Counted from the first letter of the stretch, positions 11,000 to 25,173 are shown. The stretch is DNA of 38,219 bases from Welwitschia mirabilis (GCA_051453625.1 JBOZIK010000001.1:136898647-136936865); one strand, 5' to 3'. A program made the numbers and translations. Notes: generated by a model not told the origin, from the letters alone.

Positions 11000-13900
11000 T
11001 ATAAGCAAGATTAAACTTAAAATAGAAATTAGGAAATGATAGAGAGGACTAGATGGATCTAAATCCATCTTCCATTTTTTTCAGGAACTTCTCCTTATGC
11101 ATGAAGTGGTACATTGCCCTAGTTTTCTTAATACTAAGAACTTCCTTGGCATTATTGATGCTTACTTCTCTAATACTTTTTACACCCTAAGCTTGTTCTT
11201 ATCAGAGTGCAATGAAAACACTAATTTCTCATGGGTCTAATAATTTGATCATAAGTTTCCCTTGGTTGTAGCTATAAAGCTTTGTAGTGGTTCCTCCATT
11301 TCTAGATGGAGTTAATATCATTGTATTGGGCTTCTACATCTGACTCCTCCTTCTCTCTACTAGATTGTAAGAAGATCCTTCTCTATAGGGTTGTGATTCC
11401 AGCCACTACTTGAAATTCCTAAAGGAATTAAAGGAGCTTCTCTTTTCTTTTGAGTAGTTTATGTCTTCCTTATTCTTATTTGAATAAGAAAATTAGTATT
11501 AGTTGAATTATGGGAATATGAGTTCTGATAGTTCTAAAATAAATCATGTGGGTACTTGATATTACCTTCTAAGTCTTCATTCTTCTTATCACTAATAACA
11601 ATCACATTGAATACTACTTGTCCTATCTATCATGATAATTTCTCTAATAGCTCCACTTCCTCTAGCTGCACTAAGTGCTTTAGTTTATTTAGATGGTCTA
11701 ACTATTTTTTAAATGTCTTTGGGGTATTTTCTCATTTTCCTTTTAGCCCTACATTTCCTATATCATCCTATTGAACTAACTGGACTACTAAATTTTTTAT
11801 CTGATGCTCCACCACATTTTCTTTATTATTGACCTAGTTGCTATTTCCTTCTCTGATTCAACTTTTACTTTGACCTCTTCTACTCCTTTTACACCTATGA
11901 AAATTTCTTAATGAATCTTCTCCATGCTACTAGGATGTTCTTTATGTATTGTGCTAGGAAATCTCCTTTACAACTTGCTCCTTGTAAACCTTAACTTTAA
12001 AACTCCCTCTCGTGAAAACTCTTATAGATTATTAATGAGCCCTAAGTATTTCCTTTTCATATTACCTTAAAGATTTAATATAAAGAGGTGAGGAAATTGA
12101 TTCTTCTTTTTTGTTTGAGGGTTATAAGAAAGTTAAAATAAATATCATGAAGTTTCAAATATTTTCTATCATGGATGAGATAATGGTTAATTAGTTTTAC
12201 CATCACGTGTTGTAATTCCATTTTTCTGATATGCTCATTGTATGTTCTAACATATTTCACTCAAATAACTTATCCACATTATTGTATCCTATGAATGTAA
12301 GAGTACTAACTCCCCATATTCCCTAAGCCTCATCATGTACATTATAATTTATGTGACGATTTCATACCATATTCTATTTAATATAATTTTCCATTTTTCT
12401 TAATGCTAGTAAAATTAAAATTTCCTTATTATTTAAGGTCCAAGAGCACTTCCCACTTAATTGTCACGATCCCTTACCATAATCTTGCATTGTTTCTAAA
12501 CTTTGTTCCATTCACTAGCTTTAAACTAAGGGTACTTACCCATAGCCATCAATGGTAATAATATGCTAATATTCCTTTGTAGCTACAAGAAAATTCATGT
12601 TGAGCTTTGTTAAGTTCTTATAAATACAATCTAGTTATAAGCCATCTAAAGAAGTCATAATCCATGGCAAAAAATTTCCCTATTATGTACAATACCCTAC
12701 TCCAAGTTGTCTCTTTATCAAAGTTCCTCCAAATCATAGTAGTAGTAAGATAGTCCTAGAACAAATGCTCAACCACTTTGGAAAGGCCATAGACTTGATA
12801 AAATTTAGCTATCTTAACCCTTTCTTTCTTAAATTAATCATGCTAAAAATTTACCTTGGATAATTAACCATTTTAAGATGCCATTCTTACCCATCAAACA
12901 TATCATCCATGTGACATGTTATAGTTTTTTAATATCATTTATTTTAATTAAAAGTTTTTCAACATTGAATTTATCTTTTTTTAGTGTTCTTCTATTCCCA
13001 CCTCCAAATTCACTTGCATTTCTCTTAAGTATTCTTCTAATTTATGTGTGGCATAGTCCATTAAAGTTCTATCAAAGTGGAAGAATAACTCCTAGCTCTA
13101 ATAGTTTTTAACTTTAAATCTCACGTTTCCATAAAGATAGTTCTTAACTAATATTAGTTCTTTAATATCATTAGGACACTAGGCTCTTAAAGTTCTAGAG
13201 ATTTAAAATAGAATTCCTTTTTGCCAATTACTGAAAAGTATTTCTTCTTAGACATAAATCTTGTCAGAAGAGTGAATCCCTCTACTTTACTTCCCAACCT
13301 TTGTATTTCTTCCTAAGTATTTTTTCTAAGGGGAATATCCCCCTTTATTTTCTTAATGATTTTTACCATAGTGAAGAAAATACTATCTATTATGTCTTAA
13401 GTTTTCCAACCTCTTGACTCCACAGGCTTGATAATCTCCTCCTACACCATTGCATGAATCTTTAATCCTCCTATTCTATCTTTTTAAATAAAGTTCCTAA
13501 CTATTCTATTTAAAGTATACTTAATTTTCTTAAGTAAAACTCCTGTTCAAGCATTGTACCTTATTATGGATGATATCATAGTATTGTCTAAGATAATCTT
13601 GGCCTTGGTAGATAAGAAAATAGCATTCCATTTATTGTACTTCTTCTCGAATTTCTAAATTAGCTCCTTCTAGGATACTATAAGCATCCATTTAAACATT
13701 AATATCCCAAAATAGGAATCTTTGTCATTCCCTATTCTCAAGAATAGATATCTTTTAATTACTTACTAAACACTAATCTATATGTTTATAAAATACACAC
13801 TACTCTTCTTTCAATTAATGCCCAATCCTAATTCATTAGAAAATGTTTATAATCTCTTGAGGGCTAAGATTTGTTGGATATTTAACTCAAAGAATATTAC

Positions 13901-15900
13901 TAATTCATTGGAAAAGTGGTCCCAGATGACTTGCATATTATGTAAGTGAAGTCTTTGCCCACCTTATTTTGGAACATTATTCTTTAAAACATCCAAAATA
14001 ATAGTAAAAAGGTAAGACAAGGGTAAATCCCTCTACCTAAACCCCTACTTGTATAAAAAATTCATGGATACCTTGACTTATCTTCTAATTCTATTTGGTT
14101 ATGTCTTGTCTTTAGATTATTAAATTGATGAATTATAAGGGAAAACCTTTAATCTGTATGACATATCTTAGAGAGCTCTAGGATATGATATCATAGGTTT
14201 TTCTTATATCTAGTTTTAAGGCATATGATCTCACTTTTTTTACCCTAGTTCAAGTAAAAAATTTCATGTTTTAGAATTACATGATCTAGTATGCTTTTAT
14301 GTTATAAGATCATCTAGTTTAGATGCATCATCTTATGTAATCAAGGTCTGATTTATCTCATTAAAAACTTTGAAAAGAGCATGTAGATAACTTTGTATAT
14401 TCCTATGGATCTAAAACCATAGATCTTTCTAGCTTCGAGTTTTGTAGGAATAATGATAATATGTGTATTATTGCATGAGTATAGAATTGAATGTAATTCT
14501 ACAACTTTATTAAAGGCATCTTTAACAAATTTATTGATGATTTTTTAATATCGTTTGATGAATATGATTGTCCATCTATGAGGAGTAGGATTGTGATTAA
14601 GCTTTATTTTCCTTAACATATTTAAAACCTCATCATTTTCTACCAATCCTAAGGGGTTCCCCCATCACCAAGATTTAGGTCATATAATAGACATATTGGT
14701 ATCCTCTTTACCTGTCCATAACTCCTATAGCCTTCCAAAAAAGGTTTCTTAGATATTTTCTTTGAAAAAAATAAATTTGGTTATCCTATACTACTCACTT
14801 AATTATTTTAACATGTCTTCTTTGGTTTGCCACCTTAAAAAATAATTTATTATGCATGTTCCTATCTTTTAACCAATTTATCTTTACTTTTAATATAGTT
14901 CTTCTTGTTTTATGATCTTGTGTAGTTTTGATATATTCTTCCCTTCTTCCTTGTGGAGGTTCTCTCTCTTTTCTTGTTTTTGTTTTATATCCTTGATCTT
15001 CATCTTCAAGGATTTCTTTCTACTCAATTTCGTTAGCCATGTTCTTTTCCATTCTTTTATTTGTATCTTAAAGTTTTGCAAGTTTTTCTAAATAGTTTGG
15101 ATAGGTTTATTACTATTCACTTGCTAGGTCCACTTGATGAACATCTCCATCTCCTCTTCTTTTAATCAATCATTCTTAAACATAAAATGAATTTTTCTAT
15201 TTTATTTAAATTTTTATAACAATATCATGGGGTTGTATCCTAAACACTCATAGTCATTCCCCTTCAAAGCCTAATTCTCTTATTTAAGCATACTTACTAA
15301 GATTAAGCATACGTCTTGAGATTAAATCTCTATCTATCCAAGATAGAATTCTTTTGATATCTATCATTCTCTTAGAGCATTTAAAGTTTCCTTCTACAAG
15401 GGTAAGTTTATAACACTTAATTTATTGATTAGGCCCTCTAGTTCTACCATGCATTTGGAAGACCATCTTCATCCTCCTTGTTTCTCCCCTTTAAAAATTA
15501 TCTAATTAAAATCATTGATTATAATGCAATTTTGATTTTCCAACTTCTTTTAGATTTTGTTCCATAATATATAGTTTTCTCCTAAGTGCTATAGTCTATA
15601 AATATTTACCAAAATCCAAAATCCATCTCCCTAAGAAAATGATTTGATGCCATCTATTCATTTCTTCCTTCTTGTACTTTATATGTTCCATACTAAGCAT
15701 TAACGATCTCCTTCTTTATCATAGTTAGGGATCCATTCAATATTCTAGGTTTTTTGGAATTGTTTAAAATAGGAAAAAAGAAAACATATTCATTTTTACA
15801 TTTTATTCTTTTAGAGGCACATTATTTCTAAACTTGATTTTGAATTAATTTTTTCAAAGCTTTGATCTTTGAGGCATCTTGCATGCTCCTAGTATTTTAG
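11000..15900 (-). pseudogene. LINE-A ORF2: endonuclease and reverse transcriptase, broken
   Basis: The endonuclease begins near 15870 and includes a WILVNIY stretch (about 15600), then IIINDFN (DFN at 15505-15513) for the usual GGDFN; the Asp and Asn are kept. KCMVELEGLINKLSVINLPL follows. A lysine-rich linker at 14890-15081 matches the segment between endonuclease and RT in plant L1s. RT motif A reads ALKLDIRKTYD with its Asp at 14208-14210. I could not find a clean YADD box. Near 13600-13700 a KYNKWNAIFLSTKAKIIL stretch and TYTLNRIVRNFI-like sequence match the L1 region after RT. Beyond about 12800 similarity is faint. In a working element this protein nicks DNA and copies L1 RNA; here stops occur throughout. 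Confidence 0.85.
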
Positions 15901-15999
15901 CTTAAGATTTTCATTTGTTTTTCTTTTTTGGTGATTTTACTGACATATCCAAAAAGATCTTCTAAGACCTCTTTACTATATTTTCGATAGCTTTTTTTT

Positions 16000-17300
16000 A
16001 AGCCTTCTTTACCACTGAGGGTCTTCCTCCTTTACTTGTACTTGTTCCTCTTTGCTTTCATAATCTAAATTATGATCTGAATCCTTCAATTTAATGTGAT
16101 TTGATGGTAAATCTATTTTAAAAATGCTTTGTTAATTTGGGATATTATTTTGGTTATAGCAAAGAAAAATCCCTTGCCCTTTTTTCTTTGGCTTGAACTA
16201 ACTTTTCTCCTCAACTCTAACTACTTGGTTAACTACAATATCTACTTTTGTCCTTCAAGTAATAGTTTGGACTCCTTTTCAACCTTTTCTTAACTTACAT
16301 GAGACTATTACATGTCCAAAATTGCTACAACTCTAACATTGGATTGTTTCACATTATGAAAGAACATGGTCTCTTATCCCACATTTTCTACATAGAGCTT
16401 CTTTGAGTTTAGGATAAAATCTCTCCAAATCCCTTAGGAAAAAGTAGGGGGAACATGATGAGGGAATATTCTTGTATTTGATCTTAACTGTAGTTATATC
16501 AAAGTTGTGTAATAAATTATAAATTCTTAGAGTTTTGGTAAGATCCACATTTATCTAGGCATAAAATATTATGACCATTATTTTTAATCCATTCATTATT
16601 ACTGGATCCAATTTTATTACTTTATTAAATTGCATTGCCAGTGCTTTAATGAAGTTGTAATTGCATAGTACTAAGTTAATGCCTCTGAGTTACCCAATTA
16701 TGGAGCGTCTAAAAAATCTTTCCAAAGTCTTCTCCTAGTCTCCTTTACACTAGGGTGAAACCCCTTCCTCCAAAAATAAAAAAAAAGGGGTACTTTAGTC
16801 ATGATACTATTTAGATTCTCTTCACATAGGAAAATAAATAATATCAAGCCCTCTATTAACGTGATGATCTAAACTAAGTGAATACTAATCCAGTGTAGTG
16901 AAACCCATTTTTTAATTTTCTTTATACTAGATTGAGGCCCTATAGAATGATCTACTATACTAAATTTGAATAATTCCTTGACATTCACCTAGTTTTAATG
17001 CTACTCTTATCTTGAGTCTAAAATTTTCTTGAAAACATTTAATAATAGAAGATGCGATGAAGAATACCTGGGAGAAACCCTTAAATAGGTTTTACTTTCT
17101 CTTATGAAATGAAAAGCCAATACTAGAATCTTACGTTGTCTCTTCACTTGACATCACTCATACACTCTCCTAGCAAATAATAATAGTAAAACTCTTGTTC
17201 TATTATAGAAGACAAATAGCAAATGCATCATCCTCTGATAGAGTTTCTACTCCTTCATTTTTAATTCCTACTCTTTTACTCTTGCTAAACACCAAAGACT
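16000..17300 (-). pseudogene. LINE-A ORF1: DUF4283-like RNA-binding protein with two CCHC knuckles, broken
   Basis: Minus-strand frames show phrases of the plant L1 ORF1 core: FNKVIKLDPVIMNG near 16600 and VDLTKTLR at 16530-16550. The basic/aromatic segment KIKYKNIPSSC leads to two zinc knuckles around 16310-16400. The first reads CRKCGIRDHVLS-stop-C and the second C-stop-SCSNFGHVIVSC. Each keeps the CX2CX4HX4C spacing, and each has a stop in a non-zinc position (the second fits Trp to stop). An upstream stretch at about 17200-17290 reads GVETLSEDDAFAI. ORF1 proteins of this type bind the LINE RNA. The start codon is not determined. Confidence 0.82.
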
Positions 17301-17310
17301 AGACCCACGC

Positions 17311-19224
17311 ACCTAGTCCTAGTGGCTGCAACACTCCTACTACATGCTACCACCCAGACTACATGCAAAGTCCTTACTACGCTCTTTACTTTAGTTCTTA
17401 TTCTATTTTCACTTTAGTTCCTATCATATGTTAAAGTTTGTTTTTTTAATAGTTAGCATCATTAGCTTTATTATATGTATTTTTCTTTTATAGTTACTCG
17501 ATGAAGTCTAGCATACTAATCAGACATGTCATACCATTAAGTTACATTTGATTTTTATGATGTCATGTAACTTTTCATTCTTAGTTAAATACTACATGTT
17601 TAACATATCTTATGGAATAGGTTTTGTATGTGCATGTAGTTTTTTTATTATTATTTCTTTTTAATAATTAAGTTATAAGGTTGTGTTATTTTTTAATCAA
17701 ATGATAAAGGTAGATGCATTAAGTGGGAGCTCATCTACTTTCAATAGGAAAATTTTATTTCATATTAAAATTTCATCAAAGTCTTAACTATAGTAACTAT
17801 TGTATTTTGAAATATAGTTTTTATTAAGGTCCTAAAGTTTGATCCTTTGCTTAGATAAAATATTGAAACTAGTATTAGATAAAGTTTAATAATAAAATCT
17901 CTAAGTATAATAAAAAATTGGAACACCACATAATATCCCTTTCCTGTCTAATCTATGCATTCTTTCAACTGACTTTAATAAGGGTACAACCTATTTCACT
18001 AAATTTAAGTTCAGTTCATGGTTTTAACAGACAAATTTTCTTAATGTACATAAAACTTCATGAAACTAAAAAGTCAATTTCTATTCTTAGAAAATTTTAG
18101 AAAAATGCAAGTTAGTTGCATAATTTATATGGACAATTTATGATCTAACTAAACAAGTTTCATAAAATTGTACATACAAATTTACAATTAAGAATGACAC
18201 GATTCATGATATTTTAAAACAAATTTGTGGGTTTTTATCTAACTAAGAAAACTAGTAACTTTGACATGTACAAGACATTGTCCCATTACTAAAGCTTTAA
18301 AAAATAAAAATAAAAACCCAAAGAATTATAATATACATATTACATCCAATATATGGAACTTGTGGGTATGGGAATGCATACAATTAAAGGTCAAATTAAA
18401 ATAACAAAGAAGAACTAAGTTATGGTTCCAACCACCAAATTATCCTATTAGAAAAAATAAAAGATGTGTAGTTAGAACCTACTTTACATTGCTAATTCAA
18501 GATTGGAATTATGTTTGTTACTCTATTAATGTCTTATTACCTAAAAAATTTAGTGGTCTGCAATGTTCATTAAAAAATGCTAACTAGTATTTTCACATTA
18601 CTTTTGAAACAATGAAAATATATTTTAAATTTTCAAGATATTATTTTGTAAAAACTGAAAAGTAATGTATAAAGCATTAATTACACTAAATTAAAAAATA
18701 ATAGTTGTTTAGAGGGCTAAGGGATGTATACATTGAAAGTGAATCAAAGGCTCTATAATATATTAGAGGAAATTAAAGTTAAAATTAGCAAATCAATGCA
18801 TCTCCATGGTTAAAGCTTATCTTTTCAAGTATAGTAATGGTAGATAAGTTACTTCCTACATTATAGCCCCTACTAAGTACTACATAGTTGTAATATGGAG
18901 TTAATTTTAAAAAGTCACATCTAGAATTTAGATGCTTAGAATTTTAAACAATATGTAAATAATATGAAAAAAATATGTAAATAATATAGGGAAAAAATAG
19001 TATTTTCAAAGTTTTAGTCTCTTGAATATCTCTAAAGTATTAGAAAACATAATAAGTAACAAATGTACCTACATGAAGACTAAAAATGGACACATGATAC
19101 ATTGTAGCTATTATGTATAACACCTACCAAGTTTCTTACCCTTGTAAGCCCTTATAAAATATTTATTCTTGTTTTTAAAATTCACCCTTAGTACATATCA
19201 ATATAAATCTACAAAATATAAATA
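17311..19224. other. AT-rich DNA with no recognised feature
   Basis: The first 100 bases (about 17300-17400) are less AT-rich than the surroundings and may be the 5' untranslated part of LINE-A. Beyond that I see no conserved motif. The open stretch at 17918-18100 has no recognisable family feature. Confidence 0.5.
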
Positions 19225-19884
19225 NNNNNNNNNNNNNNNNNNNNNNNNNNNNNNNNNNNNNNNNNNNNNNNNNNNNNNNNNNNNNNNNNNNNNNNNNNNN
19301 NNNNNNNNNNNNNNNNNNNNNNNNNNNNNNNNNNNNNNNNNNNNNNNNNNNNNNNNNNNNNNNNNNNNNNNNNNNNNNNNNNNNNNNNNNNNNNNNNNNN
19401 NNNNNNNNNNNNNNNNNNNNNNNNNNNNNNNNNNNNNNNNNNNNNNNNNNNNNNNNNNNNNNNNNNNNNNNNNNNNNNNNNNNNNNNNNNNNNNNNNNNN
19501 NNNNNNNNNNNNNNNNNNNNNNNNNNNNNNNNNNNNNNNNNNNNNNNNNNNNNNNNNNNNNNNNNNNNNNNNNNNNNNNNNNNNNNNNNNNNNNNNNNNN
19601 NNNNNNNNNNNNNNNNNNNNNNNNNNNNNNNNNNNNNNNNNNNNNNNNNNNNNNNNNNNNNNNNNNNNNNNNNNNNNNNNNNNNNNNNNNNNNNNNNNNN
19701 NNNNNNNNNNNNNNNNNNNNNNNNNNNNNNNNNNNNNNNNNNNNNNNNNNNNNNNNNNNNNNNNNNNNNNNNNNNNNNNNNNNNNNNNNNNNNNNNNNNN
19801 NNNNNNNNNNNNNNNNNNNNNNNNNNNNNNNNNNNNNNNNNNNNNNNNNNNNNNNNNNNNNNNNNNNNNNNNNNNNNNNNNNNN
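19225..19884. other. assembly gap, 660 N
   Basis: The run of N is 660 bases, not a round placeholder, so its length may be an estimate from linking data. Open frames drawn across it have no support. Confidence 0.99.
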
Positions 19885-21979
19885 CATATTTTACACAAAA
19901 GTCTCACTCTTAAGGTTTTCATGATGCAGCTTATTTTGAAGATTTCCAAAAACTCATTTTAAAGTCATAAGATGAGGTGTGTACAATGGAAGACAATGTT
20001 TGAAATAACCTACACTCTGGATAACCCCTTTTACTTTTTAATTGGTATTTAATGGAACGTTACTAATGTGTGATCTATAATGTATTCCAAAAAGCCTTTG
20101 CATATAAGCACCAAATTTGAAATCTACCATCAAATTCCTTATCTTGTGAGATAATTTAAAATTGCAAGTAAAGATTGAATCTACCACCAAATTTGAAATC
20201 TACTGCCAAATTCCTTATCAAGTTATACCAAATCTATGAGTCATTTAAAGATTGAATCTTACCTCATCAACATGTACCATCTCCATCATGCTTAAATTCT
20301 CATTTAAAGAAACACACTTCTAAATTGATGAGAACTATTATAATATTCATACTTATACATCAACAAGTTTCAATTGTATTCATGAAGGTAAAGCATCAAA
20401 TTGGAATGCTTGATGAAGTCAACCCTAAAGTTCTTAAATTGTAACATCTAATTACTCATTCAATTATCTATATAAATCTAAGTAATGTGTTCATCTTTTA
20501 GAGGGGCAATGATTACCACCATAGGATTTACGATATATAGAAACATTTTTTTAAAAGAAAAATGTAATGCTTCTGAATAGAAAGTAAGTAAATGTAAAAT
20601 GCTTTACACTTATAGTTTTCATTGAAAATTGAGTTAATGATTTTTTAACACTCACATGAATGAATTTTATTGTACTTATGATGATGAAGTTTAGTGATGG
20701 AGGAAACACAAAAATCCAATACATAGTATGATATAGATTTTACTAGCATTCTAATTGCTGAAAAATAAATGTTATTTGAAGTTTTTCTTTTTAATTATTT
20801 ATTATAAGGATCATTGAAAACCTTGATAAACTAGTTATTAATATGCTTGATTAGATTAAAACCCATGAGTGGCCCTTACTAATTTGAGAGTTGGCTACCT
20901 ACTTAGAACCTATTTTTATTACATTTTATAATACAAGAAGATCACATTGAAGCACTCTAAAAATCATTTTATATACATATTAATTTAGAAGGCCTTAAAT
21001 AGATAAGTTGATAAATATATGATGGATAGTTGTAAATCGTAGAAGGTATATGAGCATCGAATTGATGAAGCTAAGTAATTTTTTAAAAATAAAATTGAAG
21101 CAATTTTATCAACACTGTCACTTTCATATGATAAAAGAACTTCTATTATTACTACTTTAAAATGCATTATTATATAAAAGGGCAAAGAAAATATAATAAA
21201 AGGATTTTATATACAAAATAAAACATATTTATGAGTATCTTACTAGATCATAGTAAGTAGGTTGCTAATAAAAAGAGAAAATCACATATTTAATAAAAGG
21301 CCTAAATGGTAAAGAGTTTTCATAGATCCATTCCAAATCATTCATTAAGATTAAATGTATTCATTGAGTTCATAGAAATTCTCATATATAATAGTCCATG
21401 TGATAGGGAGTAAGTAAGCTATTAAGCACATAATCATCAAATTTTTAGTTTTACAATACAAAATGATATGGTCATTAAACAGATGTTAAGTAATTATCAT
21501 AAAATAATTATTAATTATATTTTATTACATTGTAAACAATTCATATTAATAAATAAAATCATTGAAGCAATTATATATGCTTAAATGGACTTAAAATAGA
21601 TTACAGATTCATAAAATTTGACTCATAATTCATGGAAAGCATATGAAAACAACTTAAAATTTGAGTATAAAATTATAAAATAATCATTTAATTACATTTA
21701 TTTATGCATATTATAAGATTCAAAAGCATAAAACTATATATTAAATTTCATTCAAAGTACTTTCTTTAAAAATATGCACTCTGCATATAACTAGAGAAGA
21801 ACGTACGAGACAGAAAATAGGAAGAAATATTATCACATAGAATAACTTTTTAAAATATCACATTCTATTCTACATTGAAATATTTGAATAACTTAGAAGT
21901 CAAAAATGTAATCCTCAGTTAAATGAAAACAAAACATATTAAGTAAAACATGCAAAATCAATGAATCACATTAAGGACA
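19885..21979. other. AT-rich DNA; only a short tandem duplication recognised
   Basis: Apart from the 76-bp duplication at 20109-20260, no coding motif, RNA gene or transposon terminus was recognised. It ends where the ORF1 frame of LINE-B becomes readable. Confidence 0.5.
20109..20260. repeat. partial tandem duplication, period 76-77 bp
   Basis: A 35-base segment at 20109-20143 recurs at 20185-20219 with 32 of 35 bases matching. The 13-base AAAGATTGAATCT at 20170-20182 recurs at 20247-20259. Both offsets are 76-77 bases, so about two units of a diverged tandem repeat are present. Confidence 0.85.
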
Positions 21980-21989
21980 AAAAGAGAAG

Positions 21990-23360
21990 ATGGGGAGCAA
22001 CACTGAGGATGGAGTTTCTTAAGCCGAGAAATGGTGGATAAGAGCTTATTAAAATGTAGGGGAAGAGATAGTTACACAGTTACTTTTAATGGTAGCATAA
22101 AGGTAGGCTTTGGTCCCTAGCCTTAAGCATTGGTTCAATTCTTAGTGGTTTCTTAGTAAGGCCTCCAGTTAAAACAATGAATCCTTCTTTCATCAAATTT
22201 TTCCAAGAGTGGGAATGGATCATTTAAACTAAAAGTTTCATCCAAGTATTACTTTTACATGGAAGAAAAATTTAGATGTAGTCTTATAGGCTATTTGTGT
22301 TTGCTTGTACATGTCTAAGTACAAACTCAATTAGAAAATGGATAGTAGTAAAATGGATAGGAATTAAGTTAGTTCAAGTTATTGCTTTGGTAGACAAAAT
22401 GATTCTAATCAAGTTTAATTTATAATAGGATTTAAACAACCTGATGATCACATGGCCATGGATGGATCTGACCCTTCCTAAATGGAGGCTAGAAGAGAAC
22501 TTTAATAATATCTTCCAAAGACTACCAATATGGATGAAGCTGATGGATATTAGTATAGCCTTATGAAATCAAGATTTTTTGAAAGACCTAGTAGAATATT
22601 TTTGTGAAAATATTAAGCTAGACCTATTTATTATAAGTGGTACAAGAATGATTCTTATCAGGTTTTATGCCTAGATTGCTTTAGAGCTTATTAAAACCAT
22701 ATGTACATTTGAGATGATTCTCTATTTTGGAGTTGACAAAGTTAAAGTAGAGTACAAAAACATATTAGATTTGTGTTTACATTGTGGGCCATTCATTCAT
22801 TTCCTATGTTTCTTCCTAAAGCTTAAGGATCTAGTGTGTGGAAAATTTTAGTAGAAAGGGCCATGAAGCTTTAAGTTGTTCTACACCTTATTGCTTCACT
22901 TGTAGAAAGTTTGAACATGTTGCAAAAGTTTGCAATTTAAAGAAATAGAAGGAGGGATTTCATGTAGTTAGAAGATGGGGTAGATTAAAGTCCATAGTCT
23001 AACCAAGCACAAGCTCAAATGCAGAGCCAAAGAAGGATGAGTATTAAAAAAAAGAGAGGGAATATGTTTCCCATTCCAAGCAAAAGAAAACTAGAAAGGT
23101 AAAGGTAAGAATCCTAGGTTCAATATGTTTTTTCCCATAAGTAGTTCTGACTCATGGGAGTCAAAATCAAGATCAGAAAACTCAACTGAATAAAAGGCAA
23201 TTAAAACTATAGAAAGATGGGTAGACCTTTAGAGATAGATAAAGCCAAAAATCAAGTAATTGAAAACATAGCTAATGGTTTCTAGAAAAATATTTTGGAC
23301 CTATCTCAAAAGCCTCTTAAAAAGAAAATGAATAAATAAACATCCTAAGCTAGATTATTT
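21990..23360 (+). pseudogene. LINE-B ORF1: DUF4283-like protein with CCHC knuckles, broken
   Basis: Readable phrases on the plus strand include IFQRLPIWMKLMDI (about 22510-22560), DFLKDLVEYFCENIKLD (about 22570-22625) and FGVDKVKVEYKNILDLCLHC (about 22730-22785). These follow the plant L1 ORF1 pattern. The first knuckle, CLHCGPFIHFLCFF, has lost its last Cys to Phe. After a frameshift come KGHEALSC and then CFTCRKFEHVAKVC (about 22885-22935), a complete CX2CX4HX4C. A basic and serine-rich tail follows to about 23230. The product would bind LINE RNA. Many stops show it is dead, and the true start is unknown. Confidence 0.83.
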
Positions 23361-25173
23361 GAGGCATAAAATTAGCATTGAGAATGAAGACTATGGAAGA
23401 ATTGATTCATAGTAGAAATGTAGGTATAGTTTATTTATAGAATACCAAGGTCCAAAAGGGGGATTTTTGGACTAAGAATAGGAGAGGACAATAAGTAGAA
23501 TAAATGCCTAGTTGCATGAAGGTTGGGACATTAACAATGATGATAAGCAAAGATATTGAATATGGTAGAGTAGAAATGAATAGATGGTTTCATATCATAG
23601 ATATAAGAGACTGGTGACTGGTCAATATTTATGCCTCACAATTCCAACTAGCCAAAAGAAATCTATGGAAAATACTCACTAACAAACTTAAAAACTAAAA
23701 ATGTATTATAATTAGAAACTATAATCAAACTCTGCAAGAGGGTAAAAAAAATGGAAGAGGCATGTAAAATGGGATGGAAGCACTTAACATGGAAGACATA
23801 AAGTTAAAAATAGATCTAGTTAACTTACTAATACAGAAATTTCAATTTAATTAATCTAATAGAAGCAAAGGGGTTATAAGAATATTATCAAGGATTGATA
23901 GAGTGCTCATCAATCCTAATCTAATGAGAGATAAAGCTTGGATGTTATAGTGAAAGGGGAAATGATTCTTTGACCACAAGTCCATATTTCTAATCTTAAA
24001 TATTTATGAAAAGAGGAAGTTTTAGTTTTAGTTTAAAAATGCTTAGCTAAAGGAGAAAGAGATCTTTCTTTAAAGGCTAGATGAGGGGCACACTACTTCC
24101 TCTCTTTAGGAAAACTTTGCTAGACCTAAATCTTGGATAAAGGAGTGGAGAAAGGTTAGTAAGCTAGCATTAAAATGAAAGAATCCCTTAAGTAGGAATT
24201 TCTAATTATCTAAAGCAAGAAGGAATAAGGTGAGGATATGCACAAGGAAGAATGATAGCTTATTTAGAAGTTCCATTACATAAGAAGATAGGAGAAGAGT
24301 TAGTAAAAATAGTGCTCCCATATTAATTAGTTAAAATATGAAAATAGACATTTAAAATTCTTTTTTAGGGTTATTAAAAATAGAAAATAGATCAATTTCA
24401 TTAGTAACGTCAAGTATAAGGTTGACATCTATTAGAAGGTTAAAGTTTAGTAAGCGTTCATAGAAAACCTATTGGAACTTTGGGTAGAGAAATAAGTGGG
24501 AGCTCTTTCAACCCTCTAGAAAAACTCTTAAAAGCAATAAAATCCCTTATGAGAGATGGAAGTTGATTAAGTCTAGAACATGCTTAGAAAAATAAAGCTT
24601 AATCAAAGTTCTAGACCAAATAGCTAGATGATTAAGTTATTTAAAAATTATTGGAAAATAATAGGGGAATTAGTAGAGCTAGATTTTAACAAGTTTTTTT
24701 AATTAGAATTCATTCTACAAACTTGGAATAATACTCATGTGATTATGATGCTAAAAATGTAAGAGGCATTTAAAGTCTGAGACTTCTGTCCAATCAACAT
24801 CTGTGATGTTATATAAATGTTTTTTTCTAAAGTTTTGGTAACAAAAATCAAGCCATTTCTCTAAGAAGTAATGAGGCCAAATTATTGGGCTTCATGAAGA
24901 ATCGTTTAATCCTTGACTATGTGAGTTTTAATGATAAGTGATTCCACTCTAAGCAAAAATACAAAAAAAGAGCTTACACTTTAAAGCTAAATATAAGAGA
25001 AGCCTATGATGGATTTTTTTAGCCTTATCTAAAGCATTTCCTAGTAACTAAAGGCTTTGCTTACCACTCTATGAAATTGACCATGCAAATGTAAAAAATT
25101 GTAAAAGTTGGTCTTAGAATTAACTAGAAAATCCATGTTTTTTTTAGTGCATGTAGGGGCTTAATGTAGAGGG

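Larger units (their letters stand above)
10745..17310 (-). mobile_element. L1 LINE-A, near full-length but decayed
   Basis: The minus strand carries ORF1 (RNA-binding, DUF4283-like with two CCHC knuckles) followed by ORF2 (endonuclease, RT, C-terminal region) in the L1 order, about 6.5 kb in all. The 3' end passes into AAAT/AAAC-rich sequence around 10745-10790, which may be the remnant tail. Both ORFs contain many stops and frameshifts. No LTR or PBS flanks it. It is oriented away from LINE-B (plus strand, 21980-27290), so the two lie head-to-head. The outer limits are approximate because target-site duplications could not be identified. Confidence 0.85.

Noticed and set aside
11556-11774. 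Plus-strand open stretches at 11556-11774 and 12878-13111
   Set aside because: They lie antisense to LINE-A, show no protein motif and are rich in Phe, Leu and Ser as expected from T-rich DNA.
19169-19949. Open frames of about 230-250 residues around 19.2-19.9 kb
   Set aside because: They consist almost wholly of N bases.
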